A DNA stretch of 42,480 nt, from positions 1-42,480 of the IMG/VR virus record IMGVR_UViG_3300034272_002144; one strand, given 5' to 3'. The stretch's first letter is position 1. Each line of letters opens with the position of its first letter. This document shows, one piece after another, positions 1 to 6,495 of this stretch. A model generated the notes under the pieces. That model was not told the DNA's origin, did no database searches, and saw nothing but the letters and a program-made list of their open reading frames with translations. Source of the stretch: a virus. A program made the translations under genes and the position numbers.

Positions 1-1043
1 AATCCACGTTTCTGGTACAGGGTGTGGAGGCCCATTGTACCGAGCCCTAACGCCCGCGACTTTTCAGCGAATTTGACAGACCGTCCCATGCCGACCCGAT
101 GTTGAGCCTTTCGAATGAACTCGCTAACGACTGCATCGAGGAGGTGAATCGCGAGTTGGGGGACTGTACGTCCGCTAACAGGAGATTTCCAAGCACTAAA
201 CTCGTCATAGCGGCTAAGGTTGAGGCTGCTAAGGACGCAGACGAACGTATGATTTTCATCAGTGTGCAGGAAGATTTCTGAGCAGAGGTTTGAGGTTTTA
301 ACGGTCAGTCCACGATCAGTATAGCACTGCGGATTTTGGCGATTGGCGTTGTCAATGTAAGCGAGGTATGGTGAGCCACTCAGGAGACGAGTCTTGATGA
401 TCTCACCAAACAACTCTTGCTTCGCTGTGTCGCCAGCGATCATGGACTCAATCCATTCGTCAGTGACAGTCAACGCAACGTTCGAGTCAACAAACTTGCG
501 AGGATCACCCTTGGAATGGTCCTTAGCGCGTAGCAACTCTGGGACATCGGGGTGATCAATCGGGAGATAGATTGCGAAGGATCCTCGACGTACTCCACCT
601 TGCGAGACGACCCTCGCCGCCAAGTCGTACTGCTGCGCCCAGGGTACAATGCCGGTCGACTTGCCGCCACCGCTAATCGGAGCACCAGCAGGGCGAACAT
701 CGCCAAAGTAAACGCCAACACCGCCTCCATTCTTACTTAGCTGAGCGACTTCTTTGAGGTGACTGTAGATAGAAGAAACGCTGTCACTGAGGTGTACTGA
801 ATAACAACTAATTGGTAAGGCTCGACTCGTCCCGAAATTAGCAGCCACGGGAGAAGCGAGGCCAAGCCAACCGTTCCATAGACACGTAAACAGATCGTCA
901 AACAGCGTCTCATCTTCGTTGATTGCAGCGGCTGCACGAGCAACCCGTTCGAACATTGCTCGAGGGGTTTCACCGGGTAGTAAATATCCAGCAGACAATG
1001 TCTGCATGCCCTCTTCAGAGAGCCATTCGGGTGCGATTGACAT
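1..1043 (-). CDS. nrdA: Ribonucleoside-diphosphate reductase alpha subunit, C-terminal part missing
   Basis: Large catalytic subunit of class I ribonucleotide reductase, which makes deoxynucleotides from ribonucleotides for phage DNA synthesis. The reading frame starts at the ATG at 1043 and runs open off the left edge (about 347 codons visible). Visible family landmarks are ISCYSVHLSDS with the active-site cysteine, LSKNGGGVGVYFGDVRPAGA, SKSTGIVPWAQ-like glycine-rich text (here GGKSTGIVPWAQ), SNLCSEI and the finger-loop region RALGLGTMGLHTLYQ. The ATG shares one base with the nrdB stop (TGATG), so the two subunits are probably translationally coupled. No ATP-cone is visible at the N-terminus: the protein begins directly with the catalytic fold, as in other cyanophage NrdA proteins. 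Identification is firm. Confidence 0.95.
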   Translation of the reverse strand, partial: MSIAPEWLSEEGMQTLSAGYLLPGETPRAMFERVARAAAAINEDETLFDDLFTCLWNGWLGLASPVAANFGTSRALPISCYSVHLSDSVSSIYSHLKEVAQLSKNGGGVGVYFGDVRPAGAPISGGGKSTGIVPWAQQYDLAARVVSQGGVRRGSFAIYLPIDHPDVPELLRAKDHSKGDPRKFVDSNVALTVTDEWIESMIAGDTAKQELFGEIIKTRLLSGSPYLAYIDNANRQNPQCYTDRGLTVKTSNLCSEIFLHTDENHTFVCVLSSLNLSRYDEFSAWKSPVSGRTVPQLAIHLLDAVVSEFIRKAQHRVGMGRSVKFAEKSRALGLGTMGLHTLYQKRG

Positions 1044-2023
1044 CAGGAAAGGACGAGATCAAGATTGCGGAGGTTAACGGTGGAGAAGTCCTGAGTGGGC
1101 TTCGAGATGTAGTTGCTTCCGTCCTTCGACTGAGCAAAGAAGTCGGTGCTAGTGGAACCAGCCATCAGAGGGTGGAACCAGTCCTTTATTCTTGTCGCTC
1201 CTTCACTGTCGAAGAGAAAAGTGCGATCAATGCCCAGAGCACGAAGGCGATCATTGGCACGAAAAAGGATGTACTGCTTGAGGTCATACGCTGTGATGTT
1301 CACGAGGGAGCGATTCTCAAAGATTTTATCGATAAACGCATACTCGTTCTGAATGACCTGTTGGAACCCTTCGTGGATCTCATTGATCTCCTCTTCGGTC
1401 AGGGGTTCCTCAGCGACAAGATCCTTGAAGAGGGCAATACCGCCGTCGCTGTGTTGTTGTTCATCCAGGGCCGACCAGGAGATGATCTGGGAGATTCCTT
1501 TGTACTTCCCGCTGAGATTCAACGAGAGGAGAGCCGCAAATGAACTAAAAAGGCTAACACCCTCTCCAGCACCCGAGAAAATAGCCAAAGCAACCTTATC
1601 TCCTCTTTCAGACAGGAAATAATCGATCTTCTGTCGGGCGACGGGGTCCCCGAGGAAGGCTTCGAACTCATCAATGCCAAGAGTGTCGGAGAGGAGGTTG
1701 TACGATTCTGCATGGACGACCTCGGAGAAAGAGAACGCACGGGCCATAGCAGCGATTTCGTGCTTGGGGAACATCTGGGGGATGCTCGCCCAGTGGTCTC
1801 CTACGTAGCATTCCAACTGGGTGAAACCACGGAGGATGCCCCCGATAATCTCACGTTCGTCGTCACTAGCATTTTGCCAGTCGCGGATATCTGATTCAAA
1901 AGAGACCTCCTGAGGGCGCCACACTGATGCGACTGCCTTCTGGTAGATCTCGAAGTATTTAGGGAACTCAAACTTCCCGTTCACTTTGTAGGGCTGACGG
2001 TACTGACGGAGGCTGGGGGTCAT
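1043..2023 (-). CDS. nrdB: Ribonucleoside-diphosphate reductase beta subunit
   Basis: Radical-generating R2 subunit of class I ribonucleotide reductase (326 residues, usual length). The di-iron ligands and radical tyrosine can be followed along the protein: E in FTQLECYVGD, E..H in SEVVHAESY (whose Y fits the radical tyrosine), E in GAGEGVSLFSSFA and E..H in SALDEQQHSD. All ligands are present, so this is not the metal-free class Ie type. The start ATG lies inside the 3' end of the upstream gene (56-base overlap) and the stop overlaps the nrdA ATG. The operon probably starts at the promoter before the upstream unknown gene. Confidence 0.95.
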   Translation of the reverse strand: MTPSLRQYRQPYKVNGKFEFPKYFEIYQKAVASVWRPQEVSFESDIRDWQNASDDEREIIGGILRGFTQLECYVGDHWASIPQMFPKHEIAAMARAFSFSEVVHAESYNLLSDTLGIDEFEAFLGDPVARQKIDYFLSERGDKVALAIFSGAGEGVSLFSSFAALLSLNLSGKYKGISQIISWSALDEQQHSDGGIALFKDLVAEEPLTEEEINEIHEGFQQVIQNEYAFIDKIFENRSLVNITAYDLKQYILFRANDRLRALGIDRTFLFDSEGATRIKDWFHPLMAGSTSTDFFAQSKDGSNYISKPTQDFSTVNLRNLDLVLS

Positions 2024-2606
2024 CCTTGGCTTTCAATTGCTTTTTTAGTTCACGTTGTTTTAGGTACTCGTCTCGACAGGGTTTGTGAAGCTCCTCGCTC
2101 CACCAGGACGGCTTCTCGCTGAAGTTCCAGACTGCGTAACCCTTCTCGCAGTTGATGTACTTGCGGTAGGCAGCTACCGCATCACCTTCCACTTTGTGTT
2201 CGTCGGGCATCGCCTGTGGAAAAGGCGTGTGATGTTTGAACATCTTGGATGGCAGGCCATGTTTCTCTTCGAACAGCTGTGCTAGCTGGAAGAGGGCAGG
2301 CAGGGCACCGTGGTTCTTTCCGTATCGCTCAGTGTAGGCAGCGCAGAGCCCGAATGCGTGAAGCAGAAGCCACGCGACGTTTGCTGGGTCTTCGTACTGC
2401 CAGAGAGTGCAAGGATGGTGAGCGAAACCTTTGGTACCGTAAGTGTCTCCCTCAGCCTCCTCAGGCTTCGTAATCAAAACGCCATGCGTCTTGAAAGCCC
2501 AGGGGCAGAGCATTTGGATGCTCTCGGTAGGCATCTTGACGACGAGTTTATCAGGCAGCATGCGAGCTGCGACAATGGGGTCTTCGTCAACCGCAAAGAT
2601 GTTCAT
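1968..2606 (-). CDS. Conserved phage protein of unknown function, nrd-linked
   Basis: 212 residues. The N-terminus MNIFAVDEDPIVAARML followed by DKLVVKMPTESIQMLC belongs to a family common in cyanophages and other large phages (typical form MNIFxxDxDPxxAAxxxxDKHVxKM). The usual DKHVVKM is DKLVVKM here. The middle is rich in aromatic residues and histidine (HPCTLWQYEDP, FKHHTPFPQAMPDEHK). The C-terminal ~35 residues are charged and low in complexity, and they overlap the start of nrdB, so that tail is probably under little selection. It is the first gene after a promoter and precedes nrdB/nrdA. A role in nucleotide or DNA-base metabolism is only guessed from the neighbours. Confidence 0.8.
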   Translation of the reverse strand: MNIFAVDEDPIVAARMLPDKLVVKMPTESIQMLCPWAFKTHGVLITKPEEAEGDTYGTKGFAHHPCTLWQYEDPANVAWLLLHAFGLCAAYTERYGKNHGALPALFQLAQLFEEKHGLPSKMFKHHTPFPQAMPDEHKVEGDAVAAYRKYINCEKGYAVWNFSEKPSWWSEELHKPCRDEYLKQRELKKQLKAKDDPQPPSVPSALQSEREV

Positions 2607-2627
2607 GGGTGTGGTTTGAGCTCAAGT

Positions 2628-2655
2628 AGTATAGCGGTGCGTGTTGCGGTAAACC
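2628..2655 (-). promoter_or_regulatory. Early/middle-type promoter for the nrd operon
   Basis: On the minus strand GGTTTACC is followed 14 bases later by TATACT, 22 bases upstream of the ATG at 2606. The GGTTTACC box sits inside a 12-base inverted repeat (GCGGTTTACCGC). It matches the promoter class seen upstream of other metabolism genes in this window. Confidence 0.65.
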
Positions 2656-2658
2656 GCC

Positions 2659-2850
2659 TCACCCCTCAAGCTTAGCGTACTCAGCCATCCGTTGACGCTC
2701 CTTGAGTAGAGCACCATTGTACTCTTCCAGGGCTTCCTTGACCATACGTGCTTTCTTGGCTTCGGCTCGTTGAGCGAAAGCACCCAAGATGTACAGGGCG
2801 ATCATTTGGCCGACAACGCTGCCGGCCACGACTGTTAGAAATAGTGTCAT
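2659..2850 (-). CDS. Small membrane protein with coiled-coil tail
   Basis: 63 residues. One N-terminal hydrophobic segment (about residues 2-25, FLTVVAGSVVGQMIALYILGA) is followed by a charged, probably helical tail rich in Ala, Glu, Lys and Arg (EAKKARMVKEALEEYN). The predicted topology is a single-pass inner-membrane protein with a cytoplasmic or periplasmic helix. This architecture also fits small spanins or holin accessory proteins, but nothing specific identifies it. It follows a lysine-rich late gene with a 39-base gap that can form a small hairpin. Confidence 0.65.
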   Translation of the reverse strand: MTLFLTVVAGSVVGQMIALYILGAFAQRAEAKKARMVKEALEEYNGALLKERQRMAEYAKLEG

Positions 2851-2872
2851 TGGTTTCTTAGATTGATTGAGT

Positions 2873-2893
2873 ATGAGGACGAGTCCTCCTCAT
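2873..2893 (-). other. Small hairpin at gene junction
   Basis: The RNA of the minus strand can fold as AUGAGGA/UCCUCAU with a 7-base loop, or as GAGGA-CUCG-UCCUC. It overlaps the stop codon of the upstream gene. No U-tract follows, so it is not a standard terminator; it may be an RNA stability or processing element. Confidence 0.35.
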
Positions 2894-3858
2894 CCGTACT
2901 TCTTGAGGTTCTTGCGCCAATCTCGCTCTTCTTTCTTTTGCTCAGGGGTCATCTTAGCGTAGCTCTCACGCTTGCGAGCGGCTTCATAGCGGCTTGATGC
3001 CTTGTAAGCGGCACGCTCAGCCTTGTCCAGCTCACGGCCAGCTTCCAGGCGACGCTGACGAGCCTCAACGCTCTGGTCACCTTTGGTCTCGCGGGCGGCG
3101 TCCTGAAACTTCTTTTTAGCGTCCACAACGGCACGCTCAGCTTCCTGCCAGGCAGGTTTGGTCTCAGCGGTTGTGGCCCGAGGCTTACGAGGCTTCTTGG
3201 CCATAAACTCTTTATCAGCCTTCTCTTGAGCAGCAACTCGACGATTCAGCTCTTCAGGGCTAGGGCGGCCAGCCTGTGGCTTCTTCGGCTCGGCATCCAA
3301 CTTGGCCTTGGCCTTAGCGGCTGCTTTTTGGCCACCCACAACTTGCTTGTCAAGCTCTACATCACGTCCCTCCTGACGAGCCTTGGCGGCGGCGATTTTC
3401 TTGCGGCTGGCCTTCGGAGCGGTCTCCCCTGCTTTCGAACGGCTGTCAGCTGCGGCGGATGCTTCCTTCAGGAGACGGTTCTGTGTCTCGCTGTCGGCAC
3501 CACGCATCTTGTCCTTGACCTTGTCCAGCTCCTCCTTCAGAAGACGTGCCCGGCCAGCTGTTGCGGACCGCTTGGCTCCGCCAGCAGCCTTACGAGCAGC
3601 TGCGTCCGCAGCCTTGCCTTCGGCCGTTGCACGACGCTTGCGTCCGCCCGCAGTCTTCGGTGCTTCCTTCTCTTTGGCACCGGCGGCACTTCCTTTTTTA
3701 CAGGTGCCGCTGGTTCCGTAAAAGCTTCCGTCGGGACGCATACAACGAGTGAAGTCATATACTTCGTCACCCTCAGAAAACTCGTAGCTTTGTTCAGAAG
3801 CGGCGAGTTGGAAAAGCTGGAGAGCTTCCTCAGAGAAACCACCTAACATAGTGAGCAT
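2890..3858 (-). CDS. Lysine/alanine/arginine-rich protein with CMRPDGSFYGT motif
   Basis: 322 residues. The first ~60 residues look folded (MLTMLGGFSEEALQLF) and carry the motif CMRPDGSFYGTSGTC, a two-cysteine element that I associate with several cyanophage proteins of unknown role. The remaining ~260 residues are low-complexity and strongly basic (KKGSAAGAKEKEA, GGRKRRATAEGKAADAAARK), probably helical or disordered, and end in WRKNLKKYG. A nucleic-acid-binding or virion-internal packaging role is possible from the composition only. A second in-frame ATG lies nine bases downstream of the chosen start. A GGGTAAAAC late-type motif lies 16 bases upstream, which suggests late expression. Confidence 0.75.
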   Translation of the reverse strand: MLTMLGGFSEEALQLFQLAASEQSYEFSEGDEVYDFTRCMRPDGSFYGTSGTCKKGSAAGAKEKEAPKTAGGRKRRATAEGKAADAAARKAAGGAKRSATAGRARLLKEELDKVKDKMRGADSETQNRLLKEASAAADSRSKAGETAPKASRKKIAAAKARQEGRDVELDKQVVGGQKAAAKAKAKLDAEPKKPQAGRPSPEELNRRVAAQEKADKEFMAKKPRKPRATTAETKPAWQEAERAVVDAKKKFQDAARETKGDQSVEARQRRLEAGRELDKAERAAYKASSRYEAARKRESYAKMTPEQKKEERDWRKNLKKYG

Positions 3859-3874
3859 CAGATTCCGTAAGTCT

Positions 3875-3883
3875 GTTTTACCC
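3875..3883 (-). promoter_or_regulatory. Late-type motif GGGTAAAAC
   Basis: Minus-strand GGGTAAAAC ends 16 bases before the ATG at 3858. Its TAA is the stop codon of the upstream gene. It is one of seven copies in similar positions. Confidence 0.55.
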
Positions 3884-4474
3884 TTGAGCTTTTACAACTC
3901 TCCACGCAGTAAGCCCTGCACTGACTGCTACAGAGACAATGTTGATTGACGCTTTTAGGATTTCGTGGAACTTCTCGTCGAAGGGAAGTCTCGTCCTATC
4001 AAATGTAAATCTTTGGTTGTAGATCCACTTCCAAAGTGGTACACGGACATCCTGTGGAACAACGGGGTTGAACCACCCGCTGAATTTTTGCTGAATGTCG
4101 ACGGCTAAAATACCGTTATCATACAGTCTAACACGGGAGAAGTTCATTTCCCCCGTGTAGTTAACTGGTCTGCCGTTAATGTTATCAGCTACCCATACGC
4201 TCACGTCCGCTTGGACTGTCTCATGCTTACCTCGTTGAAACATCAAGTCAAGCTCGGTGTCCCCGTTGAGGAAATTGAAGCGTTGGCTAACTCCGTTGAT
4301 GCAGACCTTTACATCACCATTTGGGAATCGTGGATCCTTCGTCGGAAAGGTCTGACATGTTAGAGGTTTGGGCAGCAGCAGGCTGGTTTTGTCTTTGATG
4401 ACGTAGAATGCACCGATGCCGAGAGTGATAGATCCGCCAACCGCGAGAGTCGCGATTTGGCGTCTATTCAGCAT
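3878..4474 (-). CDS. Unknown protein with N-terminal membrane anchor
   Basis: 198 residues, no family recognised. A short basic N-terminus (MLNRRQ) is followed by a hydrophobic segment of about 20 residues (IATLAVGGSITLGIGAFYVI), then a ~140-residue soluble part rich in beta-type sequence (QRFNFLNGDTELDLMF, VQADVSVWVADNING) and a second hydrophobic or amphipathic helix near the C-terminus (ILKASINIVSVAVSAGLTAW). Two cysteines (C40, C58 region) could pair outside the cytoplasm. A late-type motif lies 20 bases upstream. Roles such as virion or envelope-associated or lysis-related are open. Confidence 0.7.
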   Translation of the reverse strand: MLNRRQIATLAVGGSITLGIGAFYVIKDKTSLLLPKPLTCQTFPTKDPRFPNGDVKVCINGVSQRFNFLNGDTELDLMFQRGKHETVQADVSVWVADNINGRPVNYTGEMNFSRVRLYDNGILAVDIQQKFSGWFNPVVPQDVRVPLWKWIYNQRFTFDRTRLPFDEKFHEILKASINIVSVAVSAGLTAWRVVKAQG

Positions 4475-4494
4475 GGCTGTTTCCTATTTTGAGG

Positions 4495-4503
4495 CTTTTA
4501 CCC
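4495..4503 (-). promoter_or_regulatory. Late-type motif GGGTAAAAG
   Basis: Minus-strand GGGTAAAAG directly follows the TGA stop of the 48-residue gene and ends 20 bases before the ATG at 4474. Confidence 0.55.
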
Positions 4504-4650
4504 TCAGAGACCTTGCCCGCGATAACGCTTTTTGCGTCCGTTGCGTGAGGTGGCTGCGAGGTTGGTGTTCTTAGACCGTCCCTGGCTGGTCTTCTTGACC
4601 ACCGGAGTGATCTCGAGCTTGTTCGTCAGGGATCCCTTGGGTTTTGCCAT
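4504..4650 (-). CDS. 48-residue basic protein ending KKRYRGQGL
   Basis: A small gene below the usual length cut-off: MAKPKGSLTNKLEITP at the N-terminus, then KKTSQGRSKNT, and RKKRYRGQGL at the C-terminus. The K/R-rich body with the terminal KRYRGQG element is a recurring type of tiny cyanophage protein of unknown function; a nucleic-acid or RNA-polymerase-binding role would fit its charge. It overlaps the 3' end of the preceding gene by 80 bases in another frame, and its stop abuts a late-type motif. Recognition of the C-terminal motif makes it more convincing than a chance frame. Confidence 0.7.
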   Translation of the reverse strand: MAKPKGSLTNKLEITPVVKKTSQGRSKNTNLAATSRNGRKKRYRGQGL

Positions 4651-4882
4651 TTTCTAGCATCGTGATTTGATCTTGGATAGACTGAAGGAAGGCTCGTTCG
4701 AAAGTAGCCTTCCGCTCGTCAGTCTCGTTGAAGTAGCTCAGCCATTCCGCACACTCGCTGCCGTCGGGGGCTTCGAGATGGATGGTGGATGACCCGTCCT
4801 CATGGTCAGTGAACGACACTGAGAGGTCGTCCAGAGCTGAGGGGTGAGGCCACCAGATCTCTGTGGGATTGGCGTAGTCCAT
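4571..4882 (-). CDS. Conserved-looking hypothetical protein, Hli operon
   Basis: 103 residues from the ATG at 4882 (MDYANPTEIWWPHP). An upstream in-frame ATG exists at 4930, but the 4882 start lies one base after the stop of the 28-codon gene (TGAAATG), which argues for coupled translation. The sequence has a beta-rich first half (LSVSFTDHEDGSSTIHLE) and a helical, acidic second half (ERKATFERAFLQSIQDQITML). The final ~25 residues overlap the next gene and look unconstrained. The function is unknown. Confidence 0.65.
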   Translation of the reverse strand: MDYANPTEIWWPHPSALDDLSVSFTDHEDGSSTIHLEAPDGSECAEWLSYFNETDERKATFERAFLQSIQDQITMLENGKTQGIPDEQARDHSGGQEDQPGTV

Positions 4883-4883
4883 T

Positions 4884-4970
4884 TCAGTAGGTCTCGGACA
4901 GTTGGTTGATAGAGTGTGCAAGAAGCACAAAGAAGGCGACCGACGTCACAAGAAAGACCGGTGCTGCCAT
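4884..4970 (-). CDS. 28-residue single-span membrane peptide next to hli
   Basis: The frame encodes MAAPVFLVTSVAFFVLL followed by AHSINQLSETY. It is a hydrophobic span of about 17 residues with a short polar C-terminus, the size and shape of the very small subunits of photosynthetic complexes (PsbM/PetN/PsaM class), though I cannot match it to any of them. Its ATG shares a base with the hli stop (TGATG), and its stop is one base from the next ATG, so it is framed on both sides by coupling signals. Hence I regard it as a real gene despite its length. Function unknown. Confidence 0.6.
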   Translation of the reverse strand: MAAPVFLVTSVAFFVLLAHSINQLSETY

Positions 4971-5188
4971 CAGAAAATGCCGGGAATGATTTGCCCGGTT
5001 ACAGCATAGGCTCCAACGGCTGCAAGGAAACCGAGCATTGCCAGGCGTCCGTTGAGCTTCTCAGCACGCTCGTTATGAGTCTCGTAGATGCCGTCTTTCA
5101 TTTGTTGTTCCGCTTGGGGGTCGATGTACATTGTCGGTTCCTTGGCCCACGCATTCAGCTGGCCGAACTCGTTCTTAGTAACTGCCAC
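4970..5188 (-). CDS. hli: High-light-inducible chlorophyll-binding-like protein (Hli)
   Basis: Single-helix member of the chlorophyll a/b-binding family, inserted in host thylakoids to protect photosystems during infection. The C-terminal signature HNERAEKLNGRLAMLGF then AAVGAYAVTGQIIPGIF contains the ExxNGRxAM pigment-binding core and the TGQIIPG ending typical of cyanophage Hli. The N-terminal KNEFGQLNAWAKEP is also seen in such proteins. I chose the GTG at 5188 (72 residues): an earlier in-frame GTG at 5209 lies only four bases after the -10 element, and the ATG at 5131 would remove the conserved EFGQLN part. It has its own promoter, placed inside the 3' end of the upstream gene. Confidence 0.9.
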   Translation of the reverse strand: MAVTKNEFGQLNAWAKEPTMYIDPQAEQQMKDGIYETHNERAEKLNGRLAMLGFLAAVGAYAVTGQIIPGIF

Positions 5189-5213
5189 TGAACTGTGGGC
5201 GAAGTACACCTTT

Positions 5214-5243
5214 ATTGTAATGAAACTAAACGTTTGGTAAACC
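5214..5243 (-). promoter_or_regulatory. Promoter for hli
   Basis: Minus-strand GGTTTACC is followed 16 bases later (counted from TTTACC) by TACAAT. It lies across the last codons and stop of the upstream 53-residue gene, giving hli an independent transcript start around 5207. Confidence 0.65.
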
Positions 5244-5387
5244 TTCGTCCGGTTCTTGCTGGGACTTTAGGCGAGCCTTCTGCTCCTTACGGTTACGCAG
5301 CCACAGTTGGAAGTAAGCCAACTCGGCGGGCGAAAAAAGCTCCGGATGCTTCAGAGCGTTCTTAGCAAGCTTCTTTTTCTTTGTCAT
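5226..5387 (-). CDS. 53-residue conserved cyanophage protein
   Basis: The frame reads MTKKKKLAKNALKHPELFSP, then AELAYFQLWLRNRKEQK. The KHPELFSPAELAYFQLWL pattern is one I recognise as a recurrent tiny cyanophage protein of unknown function: a basic N-terminus, then an amphipathic helix ending in a lysine/arginine-rich stretch. It overlaps the speD stop by four bases (ATGA), so it is the coupled second gene after speD. Its 3' end carries the hli promoter. Confidence 0.75.
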   Translation of the reverse strand: MTKKKKLAKNALKHPELFSPAELAYFQLWLRNRKEQKARLKSQQEPDEGLPNV

Positions 5388-5734
5388 CGTTCCACCACGG
5401 TAATGTCAACATGCGAGTTGGATACGGCGGTGCAGAAGAACTCAGCGATCTGTCGTGAGTCTCTTCCGCCACATGTGAATACATCCACTGCTGCCTCGCC
5501 CCGCTCAGGCCAGGTGTGGATACTAATGTGTGATTCGGCCAGGAGGACAATGCCTGTCACCCCCTGGGGCTGGAACTTATGAATCTGGGGCTCATACAAT
5601 GCTTCCAGACTAAAGTACCGCACCGTTCGTTTGAACGCTGAGAGGATACGGTCCTCATCATTCAAATGGTCGAAGTCCGCCCCGTGAATGTGGGCCAAGG
5701 CATGTTTGCCTAAGGGTCCAGCTTTACGTTCCAA
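5384..5734 (-). CDS. speD: S-adenosylmethionine decarboxylase proenzyme
   Basis: Pyruvoyl enzyme making decarboxylated S-adenosylmethionine, the aminopropyl donor for spermidine. The self-cleavage site is plain: LLAESHISIHTWPE (about residues 64-77), with cleavage expected between E67 and S68, H69 and the downstream catalytic cysteine in VFTCGG (about C88). The 116-residue length is that of the short prokaryotic form (SpeH-like). Translation appears to start at a TTG, since no in-frame ATG or GTG precedes the conserved GKHALAHI; an AGGAGG lies about ten bases upstream. speD is a frequent cyanophage auxiliary gene, thought to support polyamine supply for DNA charge balance or photosystem stability. 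Confidence 0.93.
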   Translation of the reverse strand: MERKAGPLGKHALAHIHGADFDHLNDEDRILSAFKRTVRYFSLEALYEPQIHKFQPQGVTGIVLLAESHISIHTWPERGEAAVDVFTCGGRDSRQIAEFFCTAVSNSHVDITVVER

Positions 5735-5735
5735 C

Positions 5736-5936
5736 TCACAAATCCTCCTTTGGTAAATGTATCAGGTAACCGCCACCTGTTTCAACGTGGGTAGCTTTGT
5801 TGAAGAAGAGGACCAGGAGTTGATCCTGAGCGACTAGCACTTCATACTCATCTTCGGTTTCAGCGTAGACGAAGCCTTCAAGCTCCTCCCCATCACTGGT
5901 TCGCAGCAGCCTCGCTCTTTTTATTCTGTGCGACAC
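5736..5936 (-). CDS. Small hypothetical protein with Sm-like pattern
   Basis: 66 residues starting at a GTG inside the end of the preceding gene (44-base overlap). The text TSDGEELEGFVYAETEDEYEVLV then LLVLFFNKATHVE has the alternating beta pattern of a small barrel, loosely like Sm/Hfq proteins, but no diagnostic motif is present, so this is a weak guess. No other start codon is available downstream without losing the beta pattern. It lies one base upstream of the speD start codon. Confidence 0.55.
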   Translation of the reverse strand: MSHRIKRARLLRTSDGEELEGFVYAETEDEYEVLVAQDQLLVLFFNKATHVETGGGYLIHLPKEDL

Positions 5937-6252
5937 TGACGATCTCCGCTAGCTTGGTTCTCAACTCAGTGGCAGTTAGTTCCCCAACTGCATGGCCAAG
6001 ATAAGTTGTACCCTCGGTAACCATGTACACAGGCAGGTCAATGGTGTAATCAGGATTGACAGCGTACCGCTCAGCCAGTTGGGCCAGGTGTTGCTCCCAC
6101 AGGTTTTCGTTCGCGGGGTCGAGTAAGCGACCCAGCTCTGCCACCTTGAAGTCCGGCTTGGCCTCCAGATTGAAGATGACGTTACCTTCGAACGTAGCCA
6201 TGTGCTCGCAGATGGGGCAACCGTAGTCGTAGATTTTAGTAATGCGAATCAT
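5893..6252 (-). CDS. Thioredoxin-like protein
   Basis: 119 residues with a redox CPIC motif (C12-P-I-C15) right after the first beta strand (MIRITKIYDYG), followed by a helix, and a cis-proline-type segment (IDLPVYMVTEG) near residue 80, the layout of a minimal thioredoxin fold. The C-terminal ~20 residues (VAQNKKSEAAANQ) are not part of the fold and overlap the next gene. Cyanophages often carry such proteins; plausible roles are reduction of ribonucleotide reductase or redirection of host redox control. The natural partner is unknown. Confidence 0.8.
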   Translation of the reverse strand: MIRITKIYDYGCPICEHMATFEGNVIFNLEAKPDFKVAELGRLLDPANENLWEQHLAQLAERYAVNPDYTIDLPVYMVTEGTTYLGHAVGELTATELRTKLAEIVSVAQNKKSEAAANQ

Positions 6253-6495
6253 TTAGGCACCCTCCAGCTCGGCGGCGATGTTGAGCAAGTTTGCTATCGC
6301 CTCTTCACGCCCATCGTATTGCGCAATGTCGTATTCGGAAGGGGTTTGAGGCAGCGGAACTACCATCTGATCCGCAGCAGCGCGGAGGGCGGCGGCGAGG
6401 CACTTACGGTCGGTGTCGAATGAGGGCTCGTTGTACAGCCCGATGCGATTGAAGGCGTCGTAGATTGCTCGCGCCGAGGGGGAGAGGTCAGCCAT
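6253..6495 (-). CDS. Small picocyanobacterial-type hypothetical protein
   Basis: 80 residues from the ATG at 6495, which overlaps the upstream stop as TGATG; a GTG one codon earlier is less likely. The pattern ADLSPSARAIYDAFN, CLAAALRAAADQMVVP and LLNIAAELEGA matches a family I associate with freshwater Synechococcus/Cyanobium genomes and their phages. It is entirely helical in character and has no catalytic motif. The function is unknown, but its presence points to gene traffic with this host group. Confidence 0.75.
   Translation of the reverse strand: MADLSPSARAIYDAFNRIGLYNEPSFDTDRKCLAAALRAAADQMVVPLPQTPSEYDIAQYDGREEAIANLLNIAAELEGA

Noticed and set aside
1043-2023. NrdB as a metal-free class Ie subunit
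   Set aside because: All glutamate, histidine and tyrosine positions of the normal di-iron site can be found.
5189-5209. Earlier GTG start for hli at 5209
   Set aside because: It lies four bases from the -10 element, too close for a normal transcript; GTG at 5188 keeps all conserved residues.
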